A stretch of 64,000 bases of DNA from Svornostia abyssi (GCA_024666565.1 CP088295.1:4898001-4962000), one strand, 5' to 3'; counted from the first letter of the stretch, positions 39,999 to 49,007 are shown. The notes: generated from the letters alone by a model not told the origin. Made by a program: numbers and translations.

Positions 39999-40631
39999 CT
40001 ACGCGGCGGCCGCGGGCTTCGGCTTGCGGCCGCACGCCACCCGCGGGGCCTGTTCGCGGATCTCCGCGACGAGCCGCGCGCTGAACGCCGACGCGTCCTC
40101 GCCGGGCTGCATCCCGCCGCCCGCCGGGCGGAAGAAGCGCACCTCGATGGACGGGCGCGTCGGGAACCGCGGGATGTCGGTGGTGCCGAGGATCGCGACG
40201 CTCACGACCTCCGCCTCGGGCACGAGCTCAGCCAGCCGGCCGAAGCCGCTGCGGGCCCGCAGCTCCTTGCCCTTCGACCGCGTGCCCTCCGGGAAGATGC
40301 CGATGCACGCCCCGGCGCGCAGCTCCTCGACCGCGCGGTCGAACGCGTGCGCGTCCCCGGCGCCGCGGTTCAGCGGGATCTGCCCCATGCCGTTCAGCAC
40401 CCAGTTCAGGCCGTGGAGCTTCCACAGCTCGGCCTTCGCCAGCGCCCGGATCTGACGGTGCTGCAACGCGGCGACGCCCACGGCCACCGGGTCCCAGTAG
40501 CTGTCGTGATTGCCGGCCAGCAGCAGCGGGCCCGACGGCGGCAGAGTCTCCAGGCCGGTCACCCGCAGGCGCCCCCAGGTGCGGACGATCGGGGTGCACA
40601 CGGTCATCGCGGCCCGGTACGTGCGGGTCAT
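39999..40631 (-). CDS. 1-acyl-glycerol-3-phosphate acyltransferase (PlsC-like)
   Basis: The product is 210 residues from ATG 40631 (MTRTYRAAMTVCTP); an in-frame ATG at 40649 is also possible. The acyltransferase motifs are complete: block I NHDSYWD (H-x4-D), block II around GQIPLNRGAGDAHAFDRAV, and block III FPEGTRSKGKELRARSGFGRL. Such enzymes add the second acyl chain in phosphatidic acid synthesis on the inner membrane face. The tail is Lys/Pro/Ala-rich. It is divergent from the DUF2236 gene and ends 8 bp after the glycosyltransferase stop, so the two converge. Confidence 0.88.
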   Translation of the reverse strand: MTRTYRAAMTVCTPIVRTWGRLRVTGLETLPPSGPLLLAGNHDSYWDPVAVGVAALQHRQIRALAKAELWKLHGLNWVLNGMGQIPLNRGAGDAHAFDRAVEELRAGACIGIFPEGTRSKGKELRARSGFGRLAELVPEAEVVSVAILGTTDIPRFPTRPSIEVRFFRPAGGGMQPGEDASAFSARLVAEIREQAPRVACGRKPKPAAAA

Positions 40632-40707
40632 CGGCTCTCGGGGGGACATGGGCGGGATGCTCGCACGGACTTCGTCTCCCGCGCCGCCTCGTCCGTACCT
40701 TGGGGAC

Positions 40708-41616
40708 ATGGCCGCTCCGCCGACCTTCACGCCCATCCCGTTCCGCGCCGCCGCCCCCGGCGAGGGCTACTTCGAGGACGACAGCCCGATCCGGGTCGTC
40801 AACCGCGAGCTCATCGTGGCGTTCTCGGGCGCGCGGGCGCTCCTGCTGCAGGCTGCGCACCCGGTGATGTTCGAGGGCTTCTACGACCGCACGACGGGCA
40901 TGAGCGACCCGCACGGCCGCCTCGCGCGCACCGCGACGGTCATGAACACCATCTACTTCGGCCGCCGCGCGGACGCGGACTTCCAGACGGAGCGCGTGCG
41001 GCGCGTGCACAGCCGCATCCGCGGGGAGCTGCCCGAGCCCGCGGGCCGGTTCCCCGCCGGGACCCCGTTCGCCGCCGACGACCCCCAGTACCTGCTGTGG
41101 ACGCTCGCGCCGCTGTTCGAATCCGCCGAGCTCATCTACCGCCTGTACGTCGGCGCGCTGGACCGCGACGAACGCGACGCGCTGTGGCAGGACTACCGCG
41201 TGGTCGGCCGCCTCTTCGGCCTGGAAGACGACGAGATGCCGCGCACGATCGAGGACTTCGACGACTACTACGCGGCCATGTTCGCCAGCGGCGACCTGTG
41301 GGTTACGCCGCGCGCGGCGGAGCTCGGCAAGGCCGTGGTCTTCAATCCGCCCGCGCCGCTCTACATGCGGTGGCTCGTCGAGGCGGTGAACTTCGTCGTC
41401 ATCGGCTCGCTGCCGCCGAAGATCCGCCGCGGCTACGGGCTGTCGTGGGATCCCGCGCGCGAGGTCATGCGCCGCGGGGGCGCCGAGTACGTCAAGCGCG
41501 TGCTGCTGCCGCTCCTGCCGACGATGATCCGCAACACCCCGGTCGCCGGCGGGCGCCTGCTGCCCGGCCCGCCCAGGGCCGAGGACGACGGGCCGCCGTT
41601 GCGCGCCGCCGCGTAG
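40708..41616 (+). CDS. DUF2236 (MpaB/rubber-oxygenase-like) protein
   Basis: The product is 302 residues. DUF2236 members include MpaB and the latex-clearing haem oxygenase Lcp. Typical segments are DSPIRVVNRELIVAFSGARALLLQAAHPVMFEGFYDRTTG, RLARTATVMNTIYFG near the N-terminal third, and LYRLYVGALDRDERDALWQDYRVVGRLFGLEDDEMPRTIEDFDDYYAAMF. H51 in AAHP is a candidate haem ligand. Most actinobacterial homologues are uncharacterised. ATG 40708 is selected from family alignment. It is followed after 18 bp by the hydrolase-cyclase gene. Confidence 0.85.
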   Translation: MAAPPTFTPIPFRAAAPGEGYFEDDSPIRVVNRELIVAFSGARALLLQAAHPVMFEGFYDRTTGMSDPHGRLARTATVMNTIYFGRRADADFQTERVRRVHSRIRGELPEPAGRFPAGTPFAADDPQYLLWTLAPLFESAELIYRLYVGALDRDERDALWQDYRVVGRLFGLEDDEMPRTIEDFDDYYAAMFASGDLWVTPRAAELGKAVVFNPPAPLYMRWLVEAVNFVVIGSLPPKIRRGYGLSWDPAREVMRRGGAEYVKRVLLPLLPTMIRNTPVAGGRLLPGPPRAEDDGPPLRAAA

Positions 41617-41634
41617 CGCGCGTACGCTGCGGGC

Positions 41635-42964
41635 ATGGCGCCCGAGACGCGGTACGTCCGCAGCGGCGACGTGCACATCGCGTACCAGACCGTCGGCGAC
41701 GGCCCGCTGGACCTCGTCTTCGTCCCGTCGTGGCTGTCGCACATCGAGCTGCTGTGGGAGGAGCCGCACATCGTCCGCATGCTCGAGCGGCTCGCCGGGT
41801 TCTCGCGGCTCATCCTGTTCGACCGCCGCGGGTCGGGCCTGTCCGACGGCTGGGGCGGCGCGTCGTCCATCGACGAGCAGGTCGAGGACGTGCACGCCGT
41901 GCTGGATGCCGTCGGCGCCGAGCAGCCCGCGCTGTTCGCCATGACCGAGGGGGGCGGCGATGGCCGCGATGTTCGCCGCCACCCACCCGGCGATGGTCCG
42001 GGCGCTGGCGCTCTACGCACCGATGGTGTGCGCGGTGCGGAGCGACGACGGGTACGAGTGGCAGGACACGCCCGCGGTCCGCGACGCCCGTACCCGGGAG
42101 ATGCTCGCCCAGTGGGGCAGCGGCGCACTGGCCGATCGCTTCGCCCCCAGCCGCGCGGACGACCCCGAGCTGCGGCGCTGGTTCGGCCGGCTGGAGCGGT
42201 TCTCCGCAGCGCCGTCGTCGGCGGCACGACACATCGATCTCGTCGGCAAGATCGACGTCCGCGGCGTGCTGCCGAGCATCCAGTGCCCCACCCTGGTCCT
42301 GCACCGCACCGAGGACGACCTCTTCGACGTGCGCAACGCCCGATACGTCGCCGAGCATGTCCCCAACGCGCAGTTCCGGGAACTCCCCGGGCGCGACAAC
42401 CTGTTGGCGATCGGCGATGCCGAGACCGCCCTGGCGGAGATCGAGCAGTTCCTCACCGGCACCCGCCGCCCGGTGGTGAGCGACCGGGTGCTCGCGACCG
42501 TCCTCTTCACCGACATCGTCGACTCCACCGGCCACGCCGCGCGGCTGGGCGACCGCTCGTGGCGGGAACTGCTCGAACGCCACGACGGCCTGATGCGCGC
42601 GGAGGTCGAACGTCACCGCGGCCGCATGGTCAAGACCCTCGGCGACGGTGCGCTCGCGGTGTTCGATGCGCCCAGCCGCGCCATCGGGACGGCCGTGACG
42701 GTGCGCGACCGGGTGCACGAACTCGGCCTGCAGGTGCGCGCCGGACTGCACACGGGCGAGTGCGAGCTGGTCGGCGACGACGTCGGCGGGCTGGCGGTGC
42801 ACATCAGTGCCCGGGTGACCGGCGAGGCGGGGCCGGACGAGGTCCTCGTCAGCTCGACGGTGCGTGACCTGCTGGTCGGCTCGGGGATCGGGCTGCAGGA
42901 GCGCGGCGAGCGCGAGCTGCGCGGCGTGCCCGGGGCGTGGCGGATCTACGCGGTGGACGGGTAG
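41635..42964 (+). CDS. Alpha/beta hydrolase-adenylate cyclase fusion (frameshifted as sequenced)
   Basis: One extra G in the run at 41949-41954 shifts the frame; corrected, the product is 442 residues. Residues 1-280 form an alpha/beta hydrolase domain: VHIAYQTVGDGPLDLVFVPSWLSHIEL, LILFDRRGSGLSDGW, and CPTLVLHRTEDDLF with the acid residue. The nucleophile elbow falls at the break and reads FAMTEGA, so the usual Ser is replaced by Glu and the domain may be a sensor. Residues 285-442 form a class III nucleotidyl cyclase domain: VLFTDIVDSTGHAARLGDRSW with the metal Asp, then KTLGDGALAVFDAP and HTGECELVGDDVGGLAVHISARV. It should make cAMP or cGMP; this fusion type is widespread in actinobacteria. 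Confidence 0.85.
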
Positions 42965-42971
42965 GGGACGA

Positions 42972-43370
42972 CTACCCGACGCCGATCGCGCGGGGGTCGT
43001 CGGACTCGACGATCTCCCGCCCGAGCGGCAGGAACGACACGGGGATGAGCTTGAAGTTCGCCAGCCCCAGCGGGATCCCGATGATCGTGAGGCACATCGC
43101 GACGCCCGTGACGAGGTGGCCGAGCGCGAGCCACCAGCCGCAGAGGAGCACCCAGATCACGTTGCCCACCGAGGAGGCGACACCGGCGTCGTCACGCCGG
43201 ACGACGGTCTTGCCGAATGGCCACAGCGCGTAGACGGCGATGCGCAGCGAGGCGACCCCGAACGGGATCGTGATGATGAGGATGAAGCAGATCAGCGCCG
43301 CGAACGCGTAGCCCAGGGCGAGCCAGAAGCCACCGAAGACGAACCAGATGATGTTCAGCAGCAGCCGCAT
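42972..43370 (-). CDS. YccF-domain membrane protein
   Basis: The product is 132 residues from ATG 43370 (GTG 43373 is also possible). It has two copies of the YccF unit: RLLLNIIWFVFGGFWLALGYAFAALICFILIITIPFGVASLRIAVYALWPFGK, and GNVIWVLLCGWWLALGHLVTGVAMCLTIIGIPLGLANFKLIPVSFLPLGRE. Each gives two membrane spans and a conserved PFG or PLG loop. The function of YccF proteins is unknown. The start codon overlaps the stop of the secreted-protein gene upstream (TGATG), so the two are coupled. Confidence 0.9.
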   Translation of the reverse strand: MRLLLNIIWFVFGGFWLALGYAFAALICFILIITIPFGVASLRIAVYALWPFGKTVVRRDDAGVASSVGNVIWVLLCGWWLALGHLVTGVAMCLTIIGIPLGLANFKLIPVSFLPLGREIVESDDPRAIGVG

Positions 43371-43732
43371 CACCGCACGCGGAACGTGATCGGCTCAGGC
43401 CCCGGCGATTCCAGCTCGTACGTGCCCTTGCCGTGGTTGGGGAAGTTCGTGCTCCAGCGCAGGGTGAGCGACCACGTGTCGAACTTGCCGCGCTTGAGCT
43501 TGCGCGTGACGCAGTCGCGGTCGTCCGTGGGCGCGACGACGCAGAGCTTCTCGCTCGTCTTGTACCGCGCCGCGTAGGTGACCGACACGTAGCGCTTGCC
43601 GTCGCGCTTGAACGTGCCCCAGCACTGGTCGCCGCTCTCCGAGCACCAGGACGTGGCGGCCGGCGCGGCGGGCGCGGCCACGCCCAGCGTGAGCGCGGCG
43701 GCCAGGAGGGCGAGGAGCGGGCGGCGGATCAT
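43370..43732 (-). CDS. Small secreted cysteine-containing protein, unknown function
   Basis: The product is 120 residues from ATG 43732. A signal peptide (MIRRPLLALLAAALTLGVAAPAAPA) is followed by a compact domain with four cysteines (SWCSESGDQCWGTFKRDGKRYVSV, EKLCVVAPTDDRDCVTRK). It ends in a strand-rich WSLTLRWSTNFPNHGKGTYELE. The Cys pattern and the GKGTYELE ending resemble the Ig-like small exported protein at 30670. Its stop overlaps the YccF start. Function is not assigned. Confidence 0.72.
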   Translation of the reverse strand: MIRRPLLALLAAALTLGVAAPAAPAATSWCSESGDQCWGTFKRDGKRYVSVTYAARYKTSEKLCVVAPTDDRDCVTRKLKRGKFDTWSLTLRWSTNFPNHGKGTYELESPGPEPITFRVR

Positions 43733-43823
43733 CCTCGGACCGTAGCGCTGCGGGTCCTTCCCATGCGCGACCAGCATTCTCTGCGGATGGCGCACCGGCG
43801 CGCGGAACGCTAGGTTCGCCTGA

Positions 43824-44393
43824 ATGCGCCGACTGCTCCTCACCATGACCATCGTCGCGCTCACCGCGACGCTCGCCCCCACCGCGCACGCCGCGCGTGC
43901 CACCAACCTCCGGGTCACCACGGCACCCTCGTGGGAGCAGTGGATCGAGCAGGGCACGCTGCGCGAAGGCCACCTCGGCATCTGGGAACAGACCGCCTGC
44001 TCGCGCACGGAGCCGCGGATCTCCTACACGCTCGCGCGCACGAGCGAACCGCCCACCGCCACCGGACCGGTCCAGGTCGGCTACGCCGGCGTGCTGTTCC
44101 CGCTCACCCTCGGCCCACGGGTCGGTGGGGCGGCGCAGCGGCACGAGCTGCCGTTCGGCCCCGTGTCCGTCTCCCTGCCCGACGCGTTCTACGGGCAGGC
44201 AGGGCGCGACCCGAACAACACGCCGGTGAACCAGATCGGGCGCTGGGTCCTGAGCTTCTACGTGGACACGGGCGCACCCGGCGACATCTTCCGCAACTGG
44301 CGCACCGTGAACTACCGCGGTGTGAAGAAGCCCGCCGGCGCGTGCGCGGCGGCGGGCTTGGACACGTACAACGTGCTGGCCGCGGCGCCCTAG
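43824..44393 (+). CDS. Secreted protein, unknown function
   Basis: The product is 189 residues. A signal peptide (MRRLLLTMTIVALTATLAPTAHA, cleavage about residue 23) precedes a mature domain with WEQWIEQGTLREGHLGIWEQTACSRTEPRISYTLAR, a central Gly/Pro-rich part and ends GAPGDIFRNWRTVNYRGVKKPAGACAAAGLDTYNVL. Two cysteines could pair. No family is recognised. It is divergent from the small secreted gene at 43732 (91 bp apart) and overlaps the end of the convergent MMPL gene by 4 bp. Confidence 0.7.
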   Translation: MRRLLLTMTIVALTATLAPTAHAARATNLRVTTAPSWEQWIEQGTLREGHLGIWEQTACSRTEPRISYTLARTSEPPTATGPVQVGYAGVLFPLTLGPRVGGAAQRHELPFGPVSVSLPDAFYGQAGRDPNNTPVNQIGRWVLSFYVDTGAPGDIFRNWRTVNYRGVKKPAGACAAAGLDTYNVLAAAP

Positions 44394-46552
44394 GCGGGGA
44401 CCTTCCTGCGCTCGTCGACGCCCTCCTCGAGGTGCCCCTCGAGGGAGACGTTCGGGAGGATCCGGTCCAGCCAGCCGGGCAGCCACCACGCCTTGTCGCC
44501 GAGCAGCTGCACCACGGCGGGGGCGACGATGAGCCGCACGAACAGCACGTCGATGAGGATCGCCATGCCCAGGCCGACGCCGAACATCTTCGAGATGACG
44601 TCGTCGGTCAGGACGAAGGCCAGGAACACCGACGCCATGATCAGGCCGGCGAAGAGCACGACCTTGCCGATCCGGGCCATGCCGTGGATGACGGACTGGC
44701 GCGGGCTGTCGCCCTCGTTGTAGGCCTCGTGCATCCGGCTGAGCAGGAAGACGTTGTAGTCCATGCTCAGGCCGAACAGGATCGCGAACATCATCACCGG
44801 GATGAACGAGATGATCGGGACGCCGCTGTCCACGCCGATGAGGCTCGCGCCGACGCCCTCCTGGAACACCGCCGTGACCACGCCGTAGGCGGCCCCGACC
44901 GAGAGCAGGTTGAACGCGGCCGACACGAGCGGGATGAGCAGCGAGCGGAACGCCATCATCAGCAGGAGGACCGACAGGCCGATGACGACCGCGATGAACA
45001 CGGGCAGCCGCGCGGCGGTCTTGTCGGAGAAGTCGACGAACCCGGCCGTGTTGCCGCCGACGTAGACCTTCAGCGGTGTGCCCTCCGTGGCGGTGGGCAG
45101 CACGTCGCTGCGCAGCGTCTCGAGCAGCTCGGTCGTCTTCTCGTCCTGCGGTGAGGACTCCGGGATCGCGGTGATCGTGGCCATCTCGCCGTCCTCGCTG
45201 GGCGCGGGCGGCGTCACGGCGGCGATCCCCGGGGTCCCCTCGACGGCCGTCACGATTGCCGCGAGCTGCTGCTCGGTCTCCGCATCGCCCTTCGGCGTGT
45301 CGACGGCGAGCAGGAAGGGGCCGTTCGAACCGGGGCCGAACGCGTCGCTGAGGCGGTCGTAGGCGACGCGCTGGGTCTGGTCCTCGGGCTGGTTGCCGTC
45401 GTCGGGCTGCCCCAGGCGCAGGTTCGTCATCGGGAACGCGAAGATCAGCAGGATGAGGACGCCCGCGGCGATGGAGAGCCACGGCCGCTCGGTGATCATC
45501 GTGCCCCACCGCTCGAACGCGGTGGAGGGCAGGACGTGCTCGGGCTTCTTGGGCTTCAGCCACTTCGCGAACGCCCCGATCATCACCGGCAGGAACGTCA
45601 GCGCGGAGACGACGACGGCGCCCACGCCGATGGCGGCGCCGATGCCCATCTTGCCGATCATCGGGATGCCGATCACGAGCAGGCCCGCGATGGCGACCAT
45701 GACGATGAGACCCGCGGCGACGACGGCGGAGCCCGCGGTGGCCGCGGCCTTGCCGGACGCGTCGCGGACGGAGTCACCGGCGGCGACCTGCTCGCGGAAC
45801 CGGGCGATGATGAGCAGCGAGTAGTCGATGCCCGCACCGAGGCCGAGCATGACCGCGATCGTGGTGGCGAACTCGGGGAGGCCGAGCGGCTTGGCGAGGA
45901 TCGCGAGCAGCAGCTGGCCCACCATGACGCCGAGCAGCGCGCCGAGGATGGTGGCGCCCATGGCCGCGAGGGAGCGGAAGAGGAGCGTGAGCAGGATGAT
46001 CGCCAGCGCCACACCGATGAGCTCGCCGACCGGCGCCTCCTGCTGGGCGCTCGCGTCGATGACGGTGCCGCGCAGGGCGACGTCGACGCCGGCGGACTCC
46101 GCGGTGCGCGCGGCCTCCTCCAGCGCTTCGCCATCCTCCTTCTCGATGTCGTTCTGCTCGATGCTGTAGCGGACATCGACGGCGGCGAGGCTGCCGTCGG
46201 GCGAAACCTGGCCGCCGCGCGCGAACGGATCGTTCACGGACGCGACGTTGGGGAGCTCCTCGACCTCGGCGATCGCCTTCGTCACGGCGGCCTTCGACGC
46301 GGCGTCGGTGATCTTGCCGTCCTCGACGCTGAAGACGAGCGTGGCGTCGGCGCCCGCGAGCGCGGGGGTGTGCGCGCGGAAGAGATCGATCGCCTCCTGC
46401 GATTCCGTGCCGGGGACGTTCCAGTCGTCAGCAGCCGGGCTGGCGGCACCGGCGAGGCCGATGAGGACGACGAGCGACGCGATGGCAGCGAGCAGACCGC
46501 GCTTCCAGCGGTGGGTGAGATTGCGGGCGATCCGCGCGAGGAGGCGAGACAT
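44390..46552 (-). CDS. MMPL/RND family transporter
   Basis: The product is 720 residues with the duplicated MmpL topology. TM1 lies near residues 17-36 and two periplasmic domains follow TM1 and TM7. The proton-relay type motifs are GLGAGIDYSLLIIARFREQ and GLSMDYNVFLLSRMHEAYNEG. ATG 46552 gives the normal cytosolic start MSRLLARIARNLTHRWKRGL; the frame extends upstream without similarity. It is about the same length as the exporter at 13257, but differs enough to suggest a different substrate. Divergent transcription from a TetR-type gene with an AT-rich gap of 79 bp makes it a likely target of that regulator, as in classic efflux pairs. Confidence 0.93.
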   Translation of the reverse strand: MSRLLARIARNLTHRWKRGLLAAIASLVVLIGLAGAASPAADDWNVPGTESQEAIDLFRAHTPALAGADATLVFSVEDGKITDAASKAAVTKAIAEVEELPNVASVNDPFARGGQVSPDGSLAAVDVRYSIEQNDIEKEDGEALEEAARTAESAGVDVALRGTVIDASAQQEAPVGELIGVALAIILLTLLFRSLAAMGATILGALLGVMVGQLLLAILAKPLGLPEFATTIAVMLGLGAGIDYSLLIIARFREQVAAGDSVRDASGKAAATAGSAVVAAGLIVMVAIAGLLVIGIPMIGKMGIGAAIGVGAVVVSALTFLPVMIGAFAKWLKPKKPEHVLPSTAFERWGTMITERPWLSIAAGVLILLIFAFPMTNLRLGQPDDGNQPEDQTQRVAYDRLSDAFGPGSNGPFLLAVDTPKGDAETEQQLAAIVTAVEGTPGIAAVTPPAPSEDGEMATITAIPESSPQDEKTTELLETLRSDVLPTATEGTPLKVYVGGNTAGFVDFSDKTAARLPVFIAVVIGLSVLLLMMAFRSLLIPLVSAAFNLLSVGAAYGVVTAVFQEGVGASLIGVDSGVPIISFIPVMMFAILFGLSMDYNVFLLSRMHEAYNEGDSPRQSVIHGMARIGKVVLFAGLIMASVFLAFVLTDDVISKMFGVGLGMAILIDVLFVRLIVAPAVVQLLGDKAWWLPGWLDRILPNVSLEGHLEEGVDERRKVPA

Positions 46553-46631
46553 AGCTGAGCAGAATATCACACTGACTGCAAAATTACCGCTAGCGCAGAA
46601 TTGCACGCGGTGTTACAATCCCGGTGGTCAC
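46553..46631. promoter_or_regulatory. Divergent promoter region of the MMPL exporter and TetR regulator
   Basis: This 79-bp gap is far more AT-rich than its surroundings and must carry both promoters. CGCTAGCG (46588-46595) is a perfect palindrome at its centre, flanked by TGCAAAATT (46577-46585) and AATTGCA (46599-46605) as an imperfect inverted pair. TACAAT at 46614-46619 is a fair -10 box for the tetR-type gene; no matching -35 was found. Confidence 0.5.
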
Positions 46632-47255
46632 ATGACGCATCCCCTGGGTCTGAGAGAACGCAAGAAGCAGCAGACGCGCGAGACGATCGTGCGCTGCGCC
46701 ATGGAGCTGTTCGCCGAGCGCGGCTTCGACGCGACGACGATCGCCGACATCGCCGAGGCCGCGGACATCGCACCGCGCACCTTCTTCGCGTACTTCCCGT
46801 CGAAGGAGGACGTGGTCTTCCACGACTTCGACGCGATCTTCGCGGACTTCGACACGCGCCTGCGTGAGCGCGCGCACGGAGTGACCGCGTTCGAGACGAT
46901 GCGGGAGTGGATCGTCGAGCGCATCACCGATCACGCCGACCCCCTGAACGAGCAACGCCACGCGCTGATCGCGGCCACCCCGTCCCTGGACGCGCACGAG
47001 CGCGCGAACATGGGCCGGTTCAACGAGGTGCTCACCTCGGCCGTGGCAGTGGATCTCGACGTCGCCCCCGACGCGCTGCGCGCACGCATGGTGAGCGCCG
47101 CGGCGGTTGCGGCCCTCGAGTCGCTGCGTGAGATCAAGGACGACGAGGCGGGCCCCGACCACGTCATCGCGGTGATGGACGAAGTGCTCGTCTTCCTGCA
47201 GGGCGGCCTCGATGCGCTGAGAACACCTTCAGAGGCGGGCGCGGCCTCCGATTAG
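46632..47255 (+). CDS. TetR family transcriptional regulator
   Basis: The product is 207 residues. The DNA-binding domain RERKKQQTRETIVRCAMELFAERGFDATTIADIAEAADIAPRTFFAYFPSKEDVVFHD is a standard TetR helix-turn-helix, close to the actinobacterial MftR-like/acyl-regulator branch (the FFAYFPSKEDV recognition segment). The ligand domain is helical and ends DEVLVFLQGGLDALRTPSE. The gene is divergent from the MMPL exporter and probably represses it until an exported or toxic compound binds. ATG 46632 is chosen by alignment. The next gene starts 7 bp after its stop and may be partly co-transcribed. Confidence 0.93.
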   Translation: MTHPLGLRERKKQQTRETIVRCAMELFAERGFDATTIADIAEAADIAPRTFFAYFPSKEDVVFHDFDAIFADFDTRLRERAHGVTAFETMREWIVERITDHADPLNEQRHALIAATPSLDAHERANMGRFNEVLTSAVAVDLDVAPDALRARMVSAAAVAALESLREIKDDEAGPDHVIAVMDEVLVFLQGGLDALRTPSEAGAASD

Positions 47256-47262
47256 GGGGGCC

Positions 47263-48948
47263 ATGCGTTCGTTCTGCCGCCGCGCGGGTCTCACCACCTG
47301 CGCGCTCGCCCTGGGCCTCGTCGCCCCCGCCTCCGCGCTGGAGGTCGAGATCGTCAACAACTCGACGATCGACCCCAGCCAGGTCTGGCTGAGCCTCTAC
47401 AACGGGCCGAGCGCCGACGGCAAGCTGCCGAACAACACCCCGGTGACGCTGCAGTCGCTCGGCGACTCGACCTTCGAGCTGAACGCGATCACCGCCGGCC
47501 GCCTGTACGTCGCGTACGGCACCCAGGGCGTGGACATCAACACCACGACGGGCACGCCCATCCGCAACGACAAGGTCGAGTTCACGAACCCGGGCGTGGC
47601 GAACCTCACGGCCGTCGACTACTTCGGCATCCCGATGGACCTGCAGACGCTCGACAGCTCCGGCAACGTCCTCGAGACGCTGGCCTACCGCTGCTACACG
47701 AACACCGTCGCGGGCGCGCTGCAGGCGCTGCCGGGCGGCGCGGCGAGCGTCATCAACACGAGCGCGAACACGTTCTCAAAGGTCATGTCGCCGCTGCTGT
47801 CCAACACGTGGCCGCTCATGACCGCGTACGTGCAGTCGATGTCCGGTCAGCAGATCACGGTCGACAGCGTCTACGACGGCAGCGCCGCGCTCGGCCGCCC
47901 GGCGCAGACCGCCGACATGACCGGCACGTTCGGCGCCGACGGCTCGATCACGCTGACCGGCACGATCACCACCCCGTCGACCGGCGCCGTCGCGCAGAAC
48001 CAGACGCTGCAGATCAGCGGCGAATCGATGGCCGCGGCGGTCTACACCAACAACGGCACGTACCTGAAGAACGGGGCTGCGGGCGCGGTCGGCGACAACG
48101 ACGTCTTCGCCGTCATCTACCGCGACGTCGTCGCCGGGTTCGCGCTCGGCTACTGGGGCGGCAAGTACGGCAACACGTCGTCGGCCTGGCTGCGCCAGCC
48201 GGCGTTCGCGGCCGCGTGGACGACGCCGCCGCCGTTCACCCCCTACTTCCACCAGTACGGCGCGACGATCACCGAGTACTCCGACGCGTACGGCTTCCCG
48301 TTCACCGATCTCTCGCCGACGACAGTGCAGGCGGGCCTGGGCTCGAACGTCGCGACGATGCGGATCACGATCAACCCGGACGCGGGGCCGAACGTGCCGG
48401 GCTGCGCGGGGGCGTCGACGCCGACCCCTCCGCCCGCGACGCCGACGCCGACCCCCACGCCGACCACGCCGGTGGTGGTGAACCCCACGCCGTCGCCGAC
48501 CCCGGCGCCGGTCACCACGGTGCCGCCGAAGCGCACGACCACCGGCCGCGCGTCGGCGATCGTGGAGACGAGCGCGGTGCGGCTGGACCGCGCCGGGCGG
48601 CTCATCGTGCCGGTGCGCTGCGACGGCGATCCCTGCCGCGGGGAGCTGGAGCTGGTCGCCAAGCAGAAGGTCAAGGACCGGAAGCGCGGCAAGAAGAAGC
48701 CGAAGCCGGAGTCGAAGCTCGTGACCGTGGGGACGGCGACGCTGGCCGTGGCCGAGGGCAAGACCGAGCGGGTGGTCGTGAAGCTCACGAAGGACGGCAA
48801 GGCGCTGCTGCGGCGCGGCGGGCGGCGGGGGCTCGTGACGGCTGCGGTGATCGAGCTCGGGCCGCGGTCGAAGCCGACGCGGGTGTCGGTGAGGACGGTG
48901 AAGGTGCTGCCGTTCGTGAAGGCGAAGGCCAAGCGCAAGCGGGGCTGA
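47263..48948 (+). CDS. Secreted GH64-like beta-1,3-glucanase family protein with basic tail
   Basis: The product is 561 residues. A signal peptide (MRSFCRRAGLTTCALALGLVAPASA) precedes a domain (26-385) resembling the beta-1,3-glucanase (GH64)/thaumatin-like fold: LEVEIVNNSTIDPSQVWLSLYNGP, DKVEFTNPGVANLTAVDYFGIPMDLQTL, VYDGSAALGRPAQTADMTGTF and YSDAYGFPFTDL. Catalytic acids are not assigned. A Thr/Pro linker (about 385-425, PTPTPTPT repeats) leads to a C-terminal domain with two Cys (VRCDGDPCRGELEL) and a very Lys/Arg-rich end. The tail may bind anionic wall polymers. It follows a TetR gene by 7 bp and ends at a perfect 17-bp hairpin. Confidence 0.72.
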   Translation: MRSFCRRAGLTTCALALGLVAPASALEVEIVNNSTIDPSQVWLSLYNGPSADGKLPNNTPVTLQSLGDSTFELNAITAGRLYVAYGTQGVDINTTTGTPIRNDKVEFTNPGVANLTAVDYFGIPMDLQTLDSSGNVLETLAYRCYTNTVAGALQALPGGAASVINTSANTFSKVMSPLLSNTWPLMTAYVQSMSGQQITVDSVYDGSAALGRPAQTADMTGTFGADGSITLTGTITTPSTGAVAQNQTLQISGESMAAAVYTNNGTYLKNGAAGAVGDNDVFAVIYRDVVAGFALGYWGGKYGNTSSAWLRQPAFAAAWTTPPPFTPYFHQYGATITEYSDAYGFPFTDLSPTTVQAGLGSNVATMRITINPDAGPNVPGCAGASTPTPPPATPTPTPTPTTPVVVNPTPSPTPAPVTTVPPKRTTTGRASAIVETSAVRLDRAGRLIVPVRCDGDPCRGELELVAKQKVKDRKRGKKKPKPESKLVTVGTATLAVAEGKTERVVVKLTKDGKALLRRGGRRGLVTAAVIELGPRSKPTRVSVRTVKVLPFVKAKAKRKRG

Positions 48949-48955
48949 CGGTTCC

Positions 48956-48994
48956 CGCCGACGTTGTGCCCGCTGACCGGGCACAACGTCGGCG
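48956..48994 (+). terminator. Perfect 17-bp hairpin
   Basis: CGCCGACGTTGTGCCCG (48956-48972) and CGGGCACAACGTCGGCG (48978-48994) pair without mismatch around a 5-base loop, 8 bp after the stop of the GH64-like gene and 13 bp before the serine hydrolase start. It is probably a terminator; its nearness to the next start could also affect that gene's translation. Confidence 0.75.
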
Positions 48995-49007
48995 TAAGCT
49001 GCGGCGG

